From positions 17,407-81,406 of the forward strand of contig NZ_JABWEB010000022.1 in assembly GCF_013369485.1 (NCBI RefSeq): DNA of 64,000 nt, in the 5' to 3' direction. The notes under the pieces were generated by a model, which was given only the letters and a program-made list of their open reading frames with translations, had not been told where the DNA came from and did no database searches. This stretch comes from Massilia sp. BJB1822. Lineage in GTDB: Bacteria > Pseudomonadota > Gammaproteobacteria > Burkholderiales > Burkholderiaceae_D. A program made the translations under genes and the position numbers. Every line of letters begins with the position of its first letter. The stretch's first letter is position 1. Below, in pieces: positions 18,769 to 26,039 of the stretch.

Positions 18769-19959
18769 TTAGTTTCCTTTGCTGACGGCGGCCGGGGTCA
18801 CGGCGGCGGAAGCGACGGCCTTGGGCGCGGCCAGCTCGATCTTCTGCCCTTCCTTGAAGCTCGAAGCCGGGGCGCGCAGCACCATATCGCCGGCCGCCAA
18901 GCCGCTTTGCACCTGCCACAGGCCGCTGCGCGCATCGCGCGTGCCGATGGCCAGGCTGACCTTGCTCAAGGTCTTGTCCTTGACGCGCCAGGCGTAGGAG
19001 CTGTCGCCCTGGCGCACCAGGGCCGTTTCCGGCACCATCAGGGCTGCCGTGGTTTCCGCCTCGATGCGGCCTTCGGCATACAGGCCGGCCACGCGCGGCA
19101 GATTGCTGCCGGCGAACTCGACCAGCACCTCGACCTGGCGCGTGACGGGGTTGGCGGCCGGATCGACGCGCTTGACCTTGCCGTTGAACTGCTGGCCCGG
19201 ATAACCATTGATGCGGAACAGCGCCGGCTGGCCCACCTTGACCACGCCGATCTTGTCGGCCGAGACCAGGCCTTCGAAGCGCATCGACGCTGGGTCGACC
19301 ACTTTCACCAATTCCTTGCCGACCTGGGCCGTGTCGCCATTCGACACCTTGCGCTCGCTGACGATGCCGTCGAACGGCGCGCGCACCAGGGTGCGCGACA
19401 GCTGCTGGTTGGCCGACACCGACTTGGCCTTGGCCGCCGCCAGGTCGCTCAGGGCGTTATTGCGGCGCACTTCGGCGTCTTCCAGGGCTTGGGCCGAGGC
19501 CATGCCGGAAGCGCGCAGGGTTTTCTGGCGGCTCAGCATGCGCTCGGCCTGCTCCATGGCCTGGGTCTGGGCGCGCACCGCCTCATTCGCCGAATTCAGG
19601 CTGTCGCGCAGCGAAGTATCGTCCAGGCGCACCAGCAGGTCGCCCTTCTTCACCGCCTCGCCATTCTCTTTGAGCACCTGCACCACCACGGCGCCCACTT
19701 CGGCGCGCAGATCGGCCTTGCGCTCGGGCTGGATGGAGCCGGTGATCACGGGGCCGGACGCCAGGGCGTTCGACTCCACCGTTACCAGGTCTTCCGAGGA
19801 GATCAGCAGCGGTCCCGCAGCTGCCTTCTTGTCGCCCCCTTTCTCGGCATTGGCCTGGGCCGACGCGCTGGCGCCGGCTTTTTCCGGCGCCTTGTCCGAC
19901 TTGCCGCAAGCGGCAAGAGCTGTGGCGACGGCGAGAGCTAATAAGGAAGTGCGCAACAT
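18769..19959 (-). CDS. RND efflux periplasmic adaptor lipoprotein
   Basis: This 396-residue adaptor is the partner of the downstream RND pump. It has a lipoprotein signal with lipobox LAAC (cysteine near residue 19). A low-complexity Ala/Lys linker, a lipoyl domain (VVQVLKENGEAVKKGDLLVRLD), an alpha-helical hairpin, the second lipoyl half (RTLVRAPFDGIV), and beta-barrel and membrane-proximal domains follow. I set the start at the ATG at 19959, preceded by CGGAGATA. A longer frame to 20025 adds 22 basic residues in front of the signal peptide and is unlikely. No TetR or MarR regulator is adjacent. Confidence 0.9.
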   Translation of the reverse strand: MLRTSLLALAVATALAACGKSDKAPEKAGASASAQANAEKGGDKKAAAGPLLISSEDLVTVESNALASGPVITGSIQPERKADLRAEVGAVVVQVLKENGEAVKKGDLLVRLDDTSLRDSLNSANEAVRAQTQAMEQAERMLSRQKTLRASGMASAQALEDAEVRRNNALSDLAAAKAKSVSANQQLSRTLVRAPFDGIVSERKVSNGDTAQVGKELVKVVDPASMRFEGLVSADKIGVVKVGQPALFRINGYPGQQFNGKVKRVDPAANPVTRQVEVLVEFAGSNLPRVAGLYAEGRIEAETTAALMVPETALVRQGDSSYAWRVKDKTLSKVSLAIGTRDARSGLWQVQSGLAAGDMVLRAPASSFKEGQKIELAAPKAVASAAVTPAAVSKGN

Positions 19960-20173
19960 AGAATATCTCCGAGAAGTTGGACGATTACGTTTTATTAATA
20001 TTTTGACCCAAACTACGAGGCGCAAAGTATCCCTGAGCTGTTTTATAGCGTCAATGAAGATGCGTATGGACGGACAGTTTTTGTGGCTGGACTGCGAAAA
20101 ACGTGGATAAACGGTAAACAGTCCGGAAAGGGAGGGAAATTAGTACAGAAATGTACTTTTCGCCGTGAATCAA

Positions 20174-20195
20174 GGCCCGGAGGAGTCTCCGGGCC
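20174..20195 (-). terminator. GC-rich hairpin after the DUF212 gene
   Basis: This is a perfect 9-bp stem, GGCCCGGAG/CTCCGGGCC with a GAGT loop, 20 bases beyond the stop of the DUF212 gene. The minus-strand T tract is weak (TTGATT). The rest of 20038-20173, upstream of the RND operon, shows no other clear feature. Confidence 0.55.
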
Positions 20196-20214
20196 GGAAC
20201 AGAACTTGCCGCGC

Positions 20215-20637
20215 TCAGCCGCGGGCGAACAGTGCGTGGATCAGGTGGCCCATGGCGATGCCGGTGGCCAGGCCGCCCAGGATTTCGACCACGGTATGGC
20301 CCATGCGCTCGCGCAGCCCTTTGTGGCCAGTGTCATCCTTGGCCAGCCGGTTGATGGCGGCGGCCTGGCGGCCGACGTGCTGGCGCAGGCTGTTGGCGTC
20401 GATGATGACGATGAAGCACAGGGTCACGGCCACGCCGAAGGCCGGATGGCCGATGCCCTCGCGCAGCGCAATCAGGGTGGCCATGCTGGAGACGACGGCG
20501 CTATGGTTGCTGGGGAAACCACCATTGCCCACCAGATTGAAGGCCCAGCGGCGGGCGCGGATGCTATTGATCAGGAATTTAATGGGACCAACCACGGTCC
20601 AGGTCATTACAGGGGTCAGAAGATAGGCGAGATCCAT
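20215..20637 (-). CDS. Divergent PAP2 family (DUF212) membrane protein
   Basis: This 140-residue integral membrane protein has the DUF212 signature, a divergent acid phosphatase/vanadium-dependent haloperoxidase fold: GGFPSNHSAVVSSMATLIALREG and LRERMGHTVVEILGG. The histidine-serine pair in PSNHSA corresponds to part of the PAP2 active site. There are about four transmembrane helices. The start at 20637 is supported by AAAGGAT 9 bases upstream. A longer open frame to 20757 would overlap the divergent DUF475 gene and is rejected. The substrate is unknown. Confidence 0.85.
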   Translation of the reverse strand: MDLAYLLTPVMTWTVVGPIKFLINSIRARRWAFNLVGNGGFPSNHSAVVSSMATLIALREGIGHPAFGVAVTLCFIVIIDANSLRQHVGRQAAAINRLAKDDTGHKGLRERMGHTVVEILGGLATGIAMGHLIHALFARG

Positions 20638-20748
20638 TGCAAGAAATCCTTTTAGGCAATCCGCCATTATGGCAGAACGCACTGACCGGGCGGAAGCGGC
20701 TGTTATAAAATCCGCACACACTAAAAAACCATACGGGGTAGCAGGACA

Positions 20749-21780
20749 ATGAAACATTTCCGCATTTCGATTCTTTTCACCATCGTGCTGATGGCGCTGT
20801 CAGGCTGGTGGGGGTATAGCCATGGCGGCCTGGGCGGCATGGTCACGGCCTTGTGGATCACGGGCGTGCTGGGCATCATGGAAGTCTCGCTCTCGTTTGA
20901 CAATGCGGTGGTCAACGCTTCCGTGCTGCGCGACTGGAACGCCTTTTGGCAGAAACTGTTCCTGACGGTCGGCATCCTGGTGGCCGTGTTCGGCATGCGC
21001 CTGCTGTTCCCGCTGGCCATCGTCGCCGTGGCCACCGGCCTGGGCCTGGTCGAAGTGTGGAATATGGCCACCACCACGCCGCAGGAATACTCGCGCCACC
21101 TGATGGACGTGCATGCCGAGGTGTCGGCCTTCGGCGGCGCCTTCCTGCTGCTGGTCTTCCTCAACTTCCTGTTCGACGCGGAAAAGGACACCCACTGGAT
21201 CGTCTGGCTCGAAGAAAAAGCCGGCGCGCACGGCACGGAAAGCCTGGCCGTACTGCTGGCCCTGCTGGCCGTCTTCGGCTGCACCGAGCTGGTGCCCGAA
21301 ACCAAACGCTACAGCGTGCTGTATGCCGGCGTGGTCGGCATTGCGATTTATGTCGGGGTCGGCTGGCTCAGCGGCCTGCTGGAAGAGGAAGGCGGCGCCG
21401 ACGTCGGCCAGGCCGTGCAGCGCGGCAGCATCGGCGGCTTCCTGTATCTGGAAGTGCTGGACGCCTCCTTCAGCTTCGACGGCGTGATCGGCGCCTTCGC
21501 CATCACCAGCGACGTGGTGGTGATCATGCTCGGCCTGGCCATCGGCGCCATGTATGTGCGTTCGCTCACCGTGTATCTGGTGCACAAGGGCACGCTCGAC
21601 GAATTCGTCTACCTGGAGCACGGCGCCCACTATGCGATCGGCATCCTGGCCCTGATCATGCTCGCCAGCGTCAAATTCCACATCCCCGAATGGTTCACCG
21701 GCCTGTCCGGCGTGGCCTTTATCGCCGTCTCGCTCTGGTCCTCGGTGAAATACCGGCGGCTGGCGGCGGCCCAGGGCTGA
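20749..21780 (+). CDS. DUF475 (TerC-superfamily) membrane protein
   Basis: This 343-residue polytopic membrane protein has the TerC/DUF475 signatures EVSLSFDNAVVNASVL in the first half and EVLDASFSFDGVIGAFAIT in the second. These are two internally related acidic motifs embedded in helices and likely to bind a metal. TerC-superfamily proteins have been linked to manganese or tellurite handling. For DUF475 the role is not established. About eight or nine helices are predicted. It is divergent from the DUF212 gene with a 111-base gap, in which I do not see a convincing yybP-ykoY riboswitch. Confidence 0.85.
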   Translation: MKHFRISILFTIVLMALSGWWGYSHGGLGGMVTALWITGVLGIMEVSLSFDNAVVNASVLRDWNAFWQKLFLTVGILVAVFGMRLLFPLAIVAVATGLGLVEVWNMATTTPQEYSRHLMDVHAEVSAFGGAFLLLVFLNFLFDAEKDTHWIVWLEEKAGAHGTESLAVLLALLAVFGCTELVPETKRYSVLYAGVVGIAIYVGVGWLSGLLEEEGGADVGQAVQRGSIGGFLYLEVLDASFSFDGVIGAFAITSDVVVIMLGLAIGAMYVRSLTVYLVHKGTLDEFVYLEHGAHYAIGILALIMLASVKFHIPEWFTGLSGVAFIAVSLWSSVKYRRLAAAQG

Positions 21781-21824
21781 GAAGCAATGATAAGATCCCA
21801 ATATTGCCACTACTTGCAGAAACT

Positions 21825-22193
21825 ATGACCCGTCCCTCCCGCCTCATCCTGGTCCTGCTGGGCCTGATTGTTGTTGCCGCCCTCGTGTTCTGGGCCTATG
21901 CGCTGATCACGCTGAACTACTCCTATTCCGAAGGCGAAAGAGCGGGCTATCTGCAAAAGTTCTCGAAACGGGGCTGGATCTGCAAGACCTGGGAAGGCGA
22001 AATCCTGCTGACCTCGATGCCCGGCGCCATCCCCGAAAAATTCGAATTCAGCGTGCGCGACGACGAGGTCGCGCGCCAGCTGATGGCCGCCACCGGCAAG
22101 CGCGTCCTGCTCTCCTACGAGCAACACAAAGGCGTCCCCACCTCCTGCTTCGGCGAAACCGAATACTTCGTCGAACGCCTCCAAGTGCAATAA
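21825..22193 (+). CDS. Small membrane-anchored protein, unknown function
   Basis: This 122-residue protein has one N-terminal transmembrane helix (RLILVLLGLIVVAALVFWAYALI) and a periplasmic domain containing GYLQKFSKRGWICKTWEGE. It has two cysteines that could pair in the periplasm. I recognise it as a conserved hypothetical type of Oxalobacteraceae and relatives but cannot name a function. The ATG at 21825 lies 44 bases after the DUF475 gene, so the two may be co-transcribed. A rho-independent terminator follows immediately. Confidence 0.75.
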   Translation: MTRPSRLILVLLGLIVVAALVFWAYALITLNYSYSEGERAGYLQKFSKRGWICKTWEGEILLTSMPGAIPEKFEFSVRDDEVARQLMAATGKRVLLSYEQHKGVPTSCFGETEYFVERLQVQ

Positions 22194-22194
22194 A

Positions 22195-22218
22195 AAACCG
22201 CGGACATCACCGCGGTTT
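22195..22218 (+). terminator. Rho-independent terminator
   Basis: A perfect 9-bp stem, AAACCGCGG/CCGCGGTTT with an ACATCA loop, begins just after the TAA of the preceding gene and overlaps an A-tract on its 5' side. It ends in TTTGAT. Confidence 0.75.
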
Positions 22219-22231
22219 GATCCCCCTCAAT

Positions 22232-22362
22232 AAATGTCCACCCTGGTGTCAGGCGGGGCCGCCGAGGCACCGGAGGTGGACATTCTTTGATCTAAATCAG
22301 CAAATGTCTAACCCTGGTGCCTCGGCGGCCCCGCCTGACACCAGGGTTAGACATTGTTTGAT
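22232..22362. repeat. Composite palindromic repeat with 31-bp inverted cores
   Basis: Two hairpin units lie head to head. The 31-bp core at 22241-22271 is the exact reverse complement of 22316-22346. Each unit is itself bounded by short inverted ends (TGTCCACC/GGTGGACA and TGTCTAACCCTGGTG/CACCAGGGTTAGACA). Each is followed by a near-identical direct repeat (CATTCTTTGAT and CATTGTTTGAT). The design recalls REP/BIME-type or MITE-like elements. The outer ends resemble the terminator hairpin at 33928-33966 (TGTCCCCCTGG), so this may be a dispersed family. No protein is encoded. Confidence 0.75.
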
Positions 22363-22376
22363 ATTGCGCAAAGGGC

Positions 22377-24716
22377 TTAGCGGCCGCGCCAGACGGAGCC
22401 GGCGGTTTCTTTGAGGCGGCCGATGACGTCGCGTGCCAGGGTTTCGCTTTGCTCGCGCTCGGCTTGGGCGCGGGCGGCGGCTTCGCTGGCGTCGACGACG
22501 CTGGCTTCGGTGACTTTCAGCACGCCTTCTTCGGCTTCAACTTTCGCCTGCAGGGCTTGCAGGGCGCTGTGGGCGGCTTGCTGACGGCGGGTTTCCAGTT
22601 CCAGCAGCTGGCGCTTGGCCGCCGTCATGGCCTTGGTGGTGTCGGCCAGCTTGCGCTGCATGGCGGCATGGGCTTGGGCGGTTTCCAGCAGGGCTTGCTG
22701 TTCGGCGGCTTTTTCCTGGGCGGCCTGGCTGGCGGCTTGTTCGGCTTGCTCGCGCTCACGGGCGGCTTCGGCGGCGGCCTGCTCGGCCTGGGCACGCGCG
22801 TCGGCGGCGATGGCGGCGCCGCGTTCGGCTTCGAGGCGGCCTGCGATGGCTTGGCCGGCCAGGACTTCGGCGGCGTTGGCGGTGTGCTGCTGCGCCAGCT
22901 TCTGCTCGATCACGGCCAGCGATTGGCGCTCGGTGGCGATGAATTCCTGCTCAGCTTGCAGCAGCGCGGCGGCGGCGGCGGCTTTTTCCTGTTCGGCGCG
23001 GCAGCGTTCCTTGTGCACTTCGCTCAGATCAACCGCCAGACGGGCTTGGGCGGCGACGGCCTGGGCCGCGGCTTCCTTCTGTGCGGCTTCGACGTCGGTC
23101 TGTTCGGCCATCAGGCGCAGCGAGGCCGCTTCCGCTTCGGCCGCCAGTTGCAGACGCTGCTCGGCGGCACGCTGCTGGCGCAGGGCTTCGGCCTGCTCGG
23201 CTTCAGCGGCGGCGCGCGCGGTGGCGGCGGCCGTGCTGCGCTCTTCCTCGGCCAGACGTTCTTTCAGGGCGGCGATGGCTTGCTGCTCGGCGGCAGCGCG
23301 TTCCTGCTCGGCCTGCACCAGGGCGGCGGCTTGGCCGGCGCGTTCGCGCGCCAGGGCGTCGGCGTGCTGAGCGGTATCGACTTGCTCGTTGAGGGCGGCC
23401 AGTTCGGCAGCCTCGGCGGCATTACACGAGGCGGCCAGTTCGGCGGCGGCGCGCGCCAGGGCAGCGCGTTCATTGGCTTGCTGGGTGGCACGCTGCTGCT
23501 CTTCGCTGTCGGCACGTGCCGCTTCGGCGGCGGCCTGCTCGGCCAGCTGGCGCAGCTTGGCTTGCTCCAGGGCTTCGGCCTCGGCTTCGACCTTGGCGTG
23601 GACTTCGAATTCGGCCTGCTGCTCCGCTTCGACACGGGCCATGGAGACAGCCGTCAGCTGGCGGTCGGCCTCGATGCGCGCCTCTGTCGCAGCGATGATG
23701 CGGGCGTCGGCATCGCGCCGGGCGGCGGCGCTAGTGGCGGCCATGGCTTCCATGCGCTCGCGGTGCTGGGCGGCGTCGCGGATTTCTTTTTCGGTTTGCA
23801 GGCGCAGATGCAGGGACATGGCGGCGCTGCGGTCGGATTCAGCCTTGGCCAGGGCGATCGCTTCGCGCTCCTGCTCCAGGTGGGCCAGGGCGCGCGCCTC
23901 TTCAGCGGCGCGCACTTCGGCGGCGGCGCGCTTGAAGGTCGATTCCTGGGCGATCTGGTCGGCGCGTTCGCGCTGGCGCGTCGCTTCCAGCGCCTCGGCT
24001 TCGGCCTCGGCCAGCTGCTGGGCGGTCTGGCGCGCGGCGTGGGCCTGGCGTTCGCGTTCGCGCGCCAGGGTGGCCATGCGGGCGTCGGCGCTGGCGATGC
24101 CCACTACTTCATCCTTGGCGGCCTGGACGGCGGCCATGCGTTCGGCGGCCTGCATGCGGGCCTGCTCGGTTTGCACCATCAATTCTTCGGCGGCGCGCGC
24201 CGCTTGCTCTGCCAACTCGGCTTCGGCCGCGACCTGGTCGGCGGCGGCGCGGCGGCTGCCCTCCTCGGCCTTGGCGCGCTGCTCGGCGGCCAGTCGCACC
24301 TGGGTGTCGGCTTCGACGCGGGCGCGCAGTTCAGCGGTTTCCTGTTTCACCGCTTCCAGGCGGGCGACGCTGGCCTGGGCGGCGGCGCGCAGGCTTTCCA
24401 GACGCTCGCGGTTGGCGCTGATCGCCTCTTCCGCAGCCTGGGCGTTCTGCAAGGCCACGGCGGCGGCGGCGGCGTCGATGGCGGCGCGGTCCTCGGCCAA
24501 GGCGCGGGCGCGGCTCTCGGCGTGGGCGCGGCTTTCGGCGGCGCAGGCGGCTTTCGCTTCCGCTTCAACGCGGGCGATCGCTTGCTGGATGGCCTTCATT
24601 TCCGCCTCGGCGCGGGCCGGGCGGGCCTCGTCGTTGGCGGCGCTGGAACTTACCACATCATGCGGCTCGTCCACGTGGGGAGCGGCGTCGAAAGCTGGGG
24701 CCAGTTGTACTTGCAT
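22377..24716 (-). CDS. Large alanine/glutamate-rich coiled-coil protein
   Basis: This 779-residue protein is almost wholly made of Ala, Glu, Gln and Arg in heptad-like patterns (runs such as AEAERAAAIA and EQAAAEAAREREQAEQAA) from about residue 30 to 760. It predicts a very long coiled coil or helical rod. It has no signal peptide, transmembrane segment or recognisable catalytic domain. The C-terminus (LARDVIGRLKETAGSVWRGR) is less repetitive. The opposite strand is also open for 760 codons but encodes Gly/Leu-rich low complexity and is taken as the artefact. The start at 24716 has only a weak GAGAA site. A structural or scaffold role is possible but unproven. Confidence 0.65.
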   Translation of the reverse strand: MQVQLAPAFDAAPHVDEPHDVVSSSAANDEARPARAEAEMKAIQQAIARVEAEAKAACAAESRAHAESRARALAEDRAAIDAAAAAVALQNAQAAEEAISANRERLESLRAAAQASVARLEAVKQETAELRARVEADTQVRLAAEQRAKAEEGSRRAAADQVAAEAELAEQAARAAEELMVQTEQARMQAAERMAAVQAAKDEVVGIASADARMATLARERERQAHAARQTAQQLAEAEAEALEATRQRERADQIAQESTFKRAAAEVRAAEEARALAHLEQEREAIALAKAESDRSAAMSLHLRLQTEKEIRDAAQHRERMEAMAATSAAARRDADARIIAATEARIEADRQLTAVSMARVEAEQQAEFEVHAKVEAEAEALEQAKLRQLAEQAAAEAARADSEEQQRATQQANERAALARAAAELAASCNAAEAAELAALNEQVDTAQHADALARERAGQAAALVQAEQERAAAEQQAIAALKERLAEEERSTAAATARAAAEAEQAEALRQQRAAEQRLQLAAEAEAASLRLMAEQTDVEAAQKEAAAQAVAAQARLAVDLSEVHKERCRAEQEKAAAAAALLQAEQEFIATERQSLAVIEQKLAQQHTANAAEVLAGQAIAGRLEAERGAAIAADARAQAEQAAAEAAREREQAEQAASQAAQEKAAEQQALLETAQAHAAMQRKLADTTKAMTAAKRQLLELETRRQQAAHSALQALQAKVEAEEGVLKVTEASVVDASEAAARAQAEREQSETLARDVIGRLKETAGSVWRGR

Positions 24717-24891
24717 GGGGTTCTCGCTTGATATGGGTATTCGGTTTTGCCATTATCAGAGAGAGAACTGCCTTCGCAGACGCCAAGGAAAGGGGGATTT
24801 CCCTGCCTATTCGGCTTTTCGCCTGCCCACACCGGCCGCAGGGGCGGCGCCGCCATCCCGAGCGGCGCGCCAGCTCGCTGCGCCCCTGGGA

Positions 24892-25881
24892 TTAATTTAC
24901 AGATTTACCATCATCCAATATCTGGACTATGGTCGTTTGAAATTTCCCCGATTCATCGTGATGAATCTGATGCCCGGAATGTTCAAATACGAACAGCCCC
25001 TTCTTTGGCGCCTGCAATTTCGCAAAATACTCTTGCGTGATTCTGGTGGACGTTTGAATGTCGTTTTTGCCAACAAAGAAATAGATTGGACAATCCACCT
25101 TCTTCAAAGTCTTTGGCAAATCGGTACTCATCACCTCATTCCATACAGGCGACCACGTCTTGGACCACTGAAGAAAACCAGTCCTGAACCCATCGCTTGT
25201 GACGTTTTTCTTCCCATCCTTATAAAAAATCCACTTTCTCAGGTAAAACAGGTCTTCGTCGGTTTTGAAAGGAATGTTCACACTGGCCAATTCCTTGCTG
25301 GCGAGGGCATTGTCTTGAAAATGGGTTTTCAGAATTTCAAGTGCTTCCTTTTCGCTTGCCAACTGGCTCACGACGGGATTGGAAGCAAAGTAAGCATGCA
25401 GCAATTCCGGATGATTTTTAACGATATGAAATCCCAAGACGTTACCCCAGGAACTTCCCAGCAAATAGATCTTTTGTTGATGCAATCTCTTTCTTACAAA
25501 CTCCACAACCTGGAGCGTATCCTCCTGCATTTGACCAACGGATGGCTGGACTGGCGAAGGGTTCAACTTCAACGTTTTGCCGGCATCCCTTTGGTCCCAC
25601 TGAACAATCGTAAATTTGTCCTTTAAAGCGCCGGTAAAAGACTCCGCATTGCCCATCAAGGAACTTCCCGGCCCGCCAGACAAAAACAGCAGAACCGGCT
25701 TACTTGCATCGTTTGTTTTGATTTGCACGAACTGTTTGATCCCGCCGATTTCGGGCGTCAGCAGCTCATCGATTTCAATGGAAAGATTTTTCGCTTCAGG
25801 CTCTTTGATATTTTGAGCTTTGCACCCGAAAAATGGAGTCATGACCGCAAACAACGCTACGAGTAAGTGTTTTTTCATCAT
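24892..25881 (-). CDS. Alpha/beta-hydrolase lipoprotein, Bacteroidota-like
   Basis: This 329-residue protein has a lipoprotein signal ending FFGCKAQ (cysteine 20). It then has a proline-iminopeptidase-like hydrolase domain with the oxyanion motif SGGPGSS, nucleophile elbow GSSWG (Ser144), a late aspartate in FFVGKNDIQ and catalytic histidine in HSGHQIHHD. It is clearly AT-richer and more Lys/Asn/Phe-rich than its GC-rich neighbours. The short signal peptide with a C-K-A-Q start resembles Bacteroidota lipoproteins. The ATG at 25881 has no clear Shine-Dalgarno sequence, also common there. It was probably acquired by transfer and marks the left end of the accessory island. Confidence 0.8.
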   Translation of the reverse strand: MMKKHLLVALFAVMTPFFGCKAQNIKEPEAKNLSIEIDELLTPEIGGIKQFVQIKTNDASKPVLLFLSGGPGSSLMGNAESFTGALKDKFTIVQWDQRDAGKTLKLNPSPVQPSVGQMQEDTLQVVEFVRKRLHQQKIYLLGSSWGNVLGFHIVKNHPELLHAYFASNPVVSQLASEKEALEILKTHFQDNALASKELASVNIPFKTDEDLFYLRKWIFYKDGKKNVTSDGFRTGFLQWSKTWSPVWNEVMSTDLPKTLKKVDCPIYFFVGKNDIQTSTRITQEYFAKLQAPKKGLFVFEHSGHQIHHDESGKFQTTIVQILDDGKSVN

Positions 25882-26039
25882 AGGATTTAGAGTTATAGAT
25901 ATCCAGACCAGAACTGCGCTGCCTACTTTATCACCACTTGCGGCACGCCCCTAGAAACATCGGCGGACGTAATTCACGCCCACGCGGGACCAGTTGAATG
26001 CTCCATGCCTGATGCATAGAACATTCGACCACTCATATA

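Noticed and set aside
15538..19941. A plus-strand frame open for 1467 codons antisense to the RND operon
   Set aside because: It is rich in His, Gln, Arg and Gly without any domain, and both minus-strand genes are unmistakable RND family members. It is an artefact of GC-rich codon use.
20638..20748. Possible manganese riboswitch (yybP-ykoY) before the TerC-like DUF475 gene
   Set aside because: The gap is short and I could not find the conserved internal-loop sequences or the expected paired helices.
22449..24731. A plus-strand Gly/Leu-rich frame of 760 codons opposite the coiled-coil gene
   Set aside because: It is the mirror of Ala/Glu-rich codons (GCC/GAG read as GGC/CTC). It shows no signal peptide or repeat order and has no ribosome binding site.
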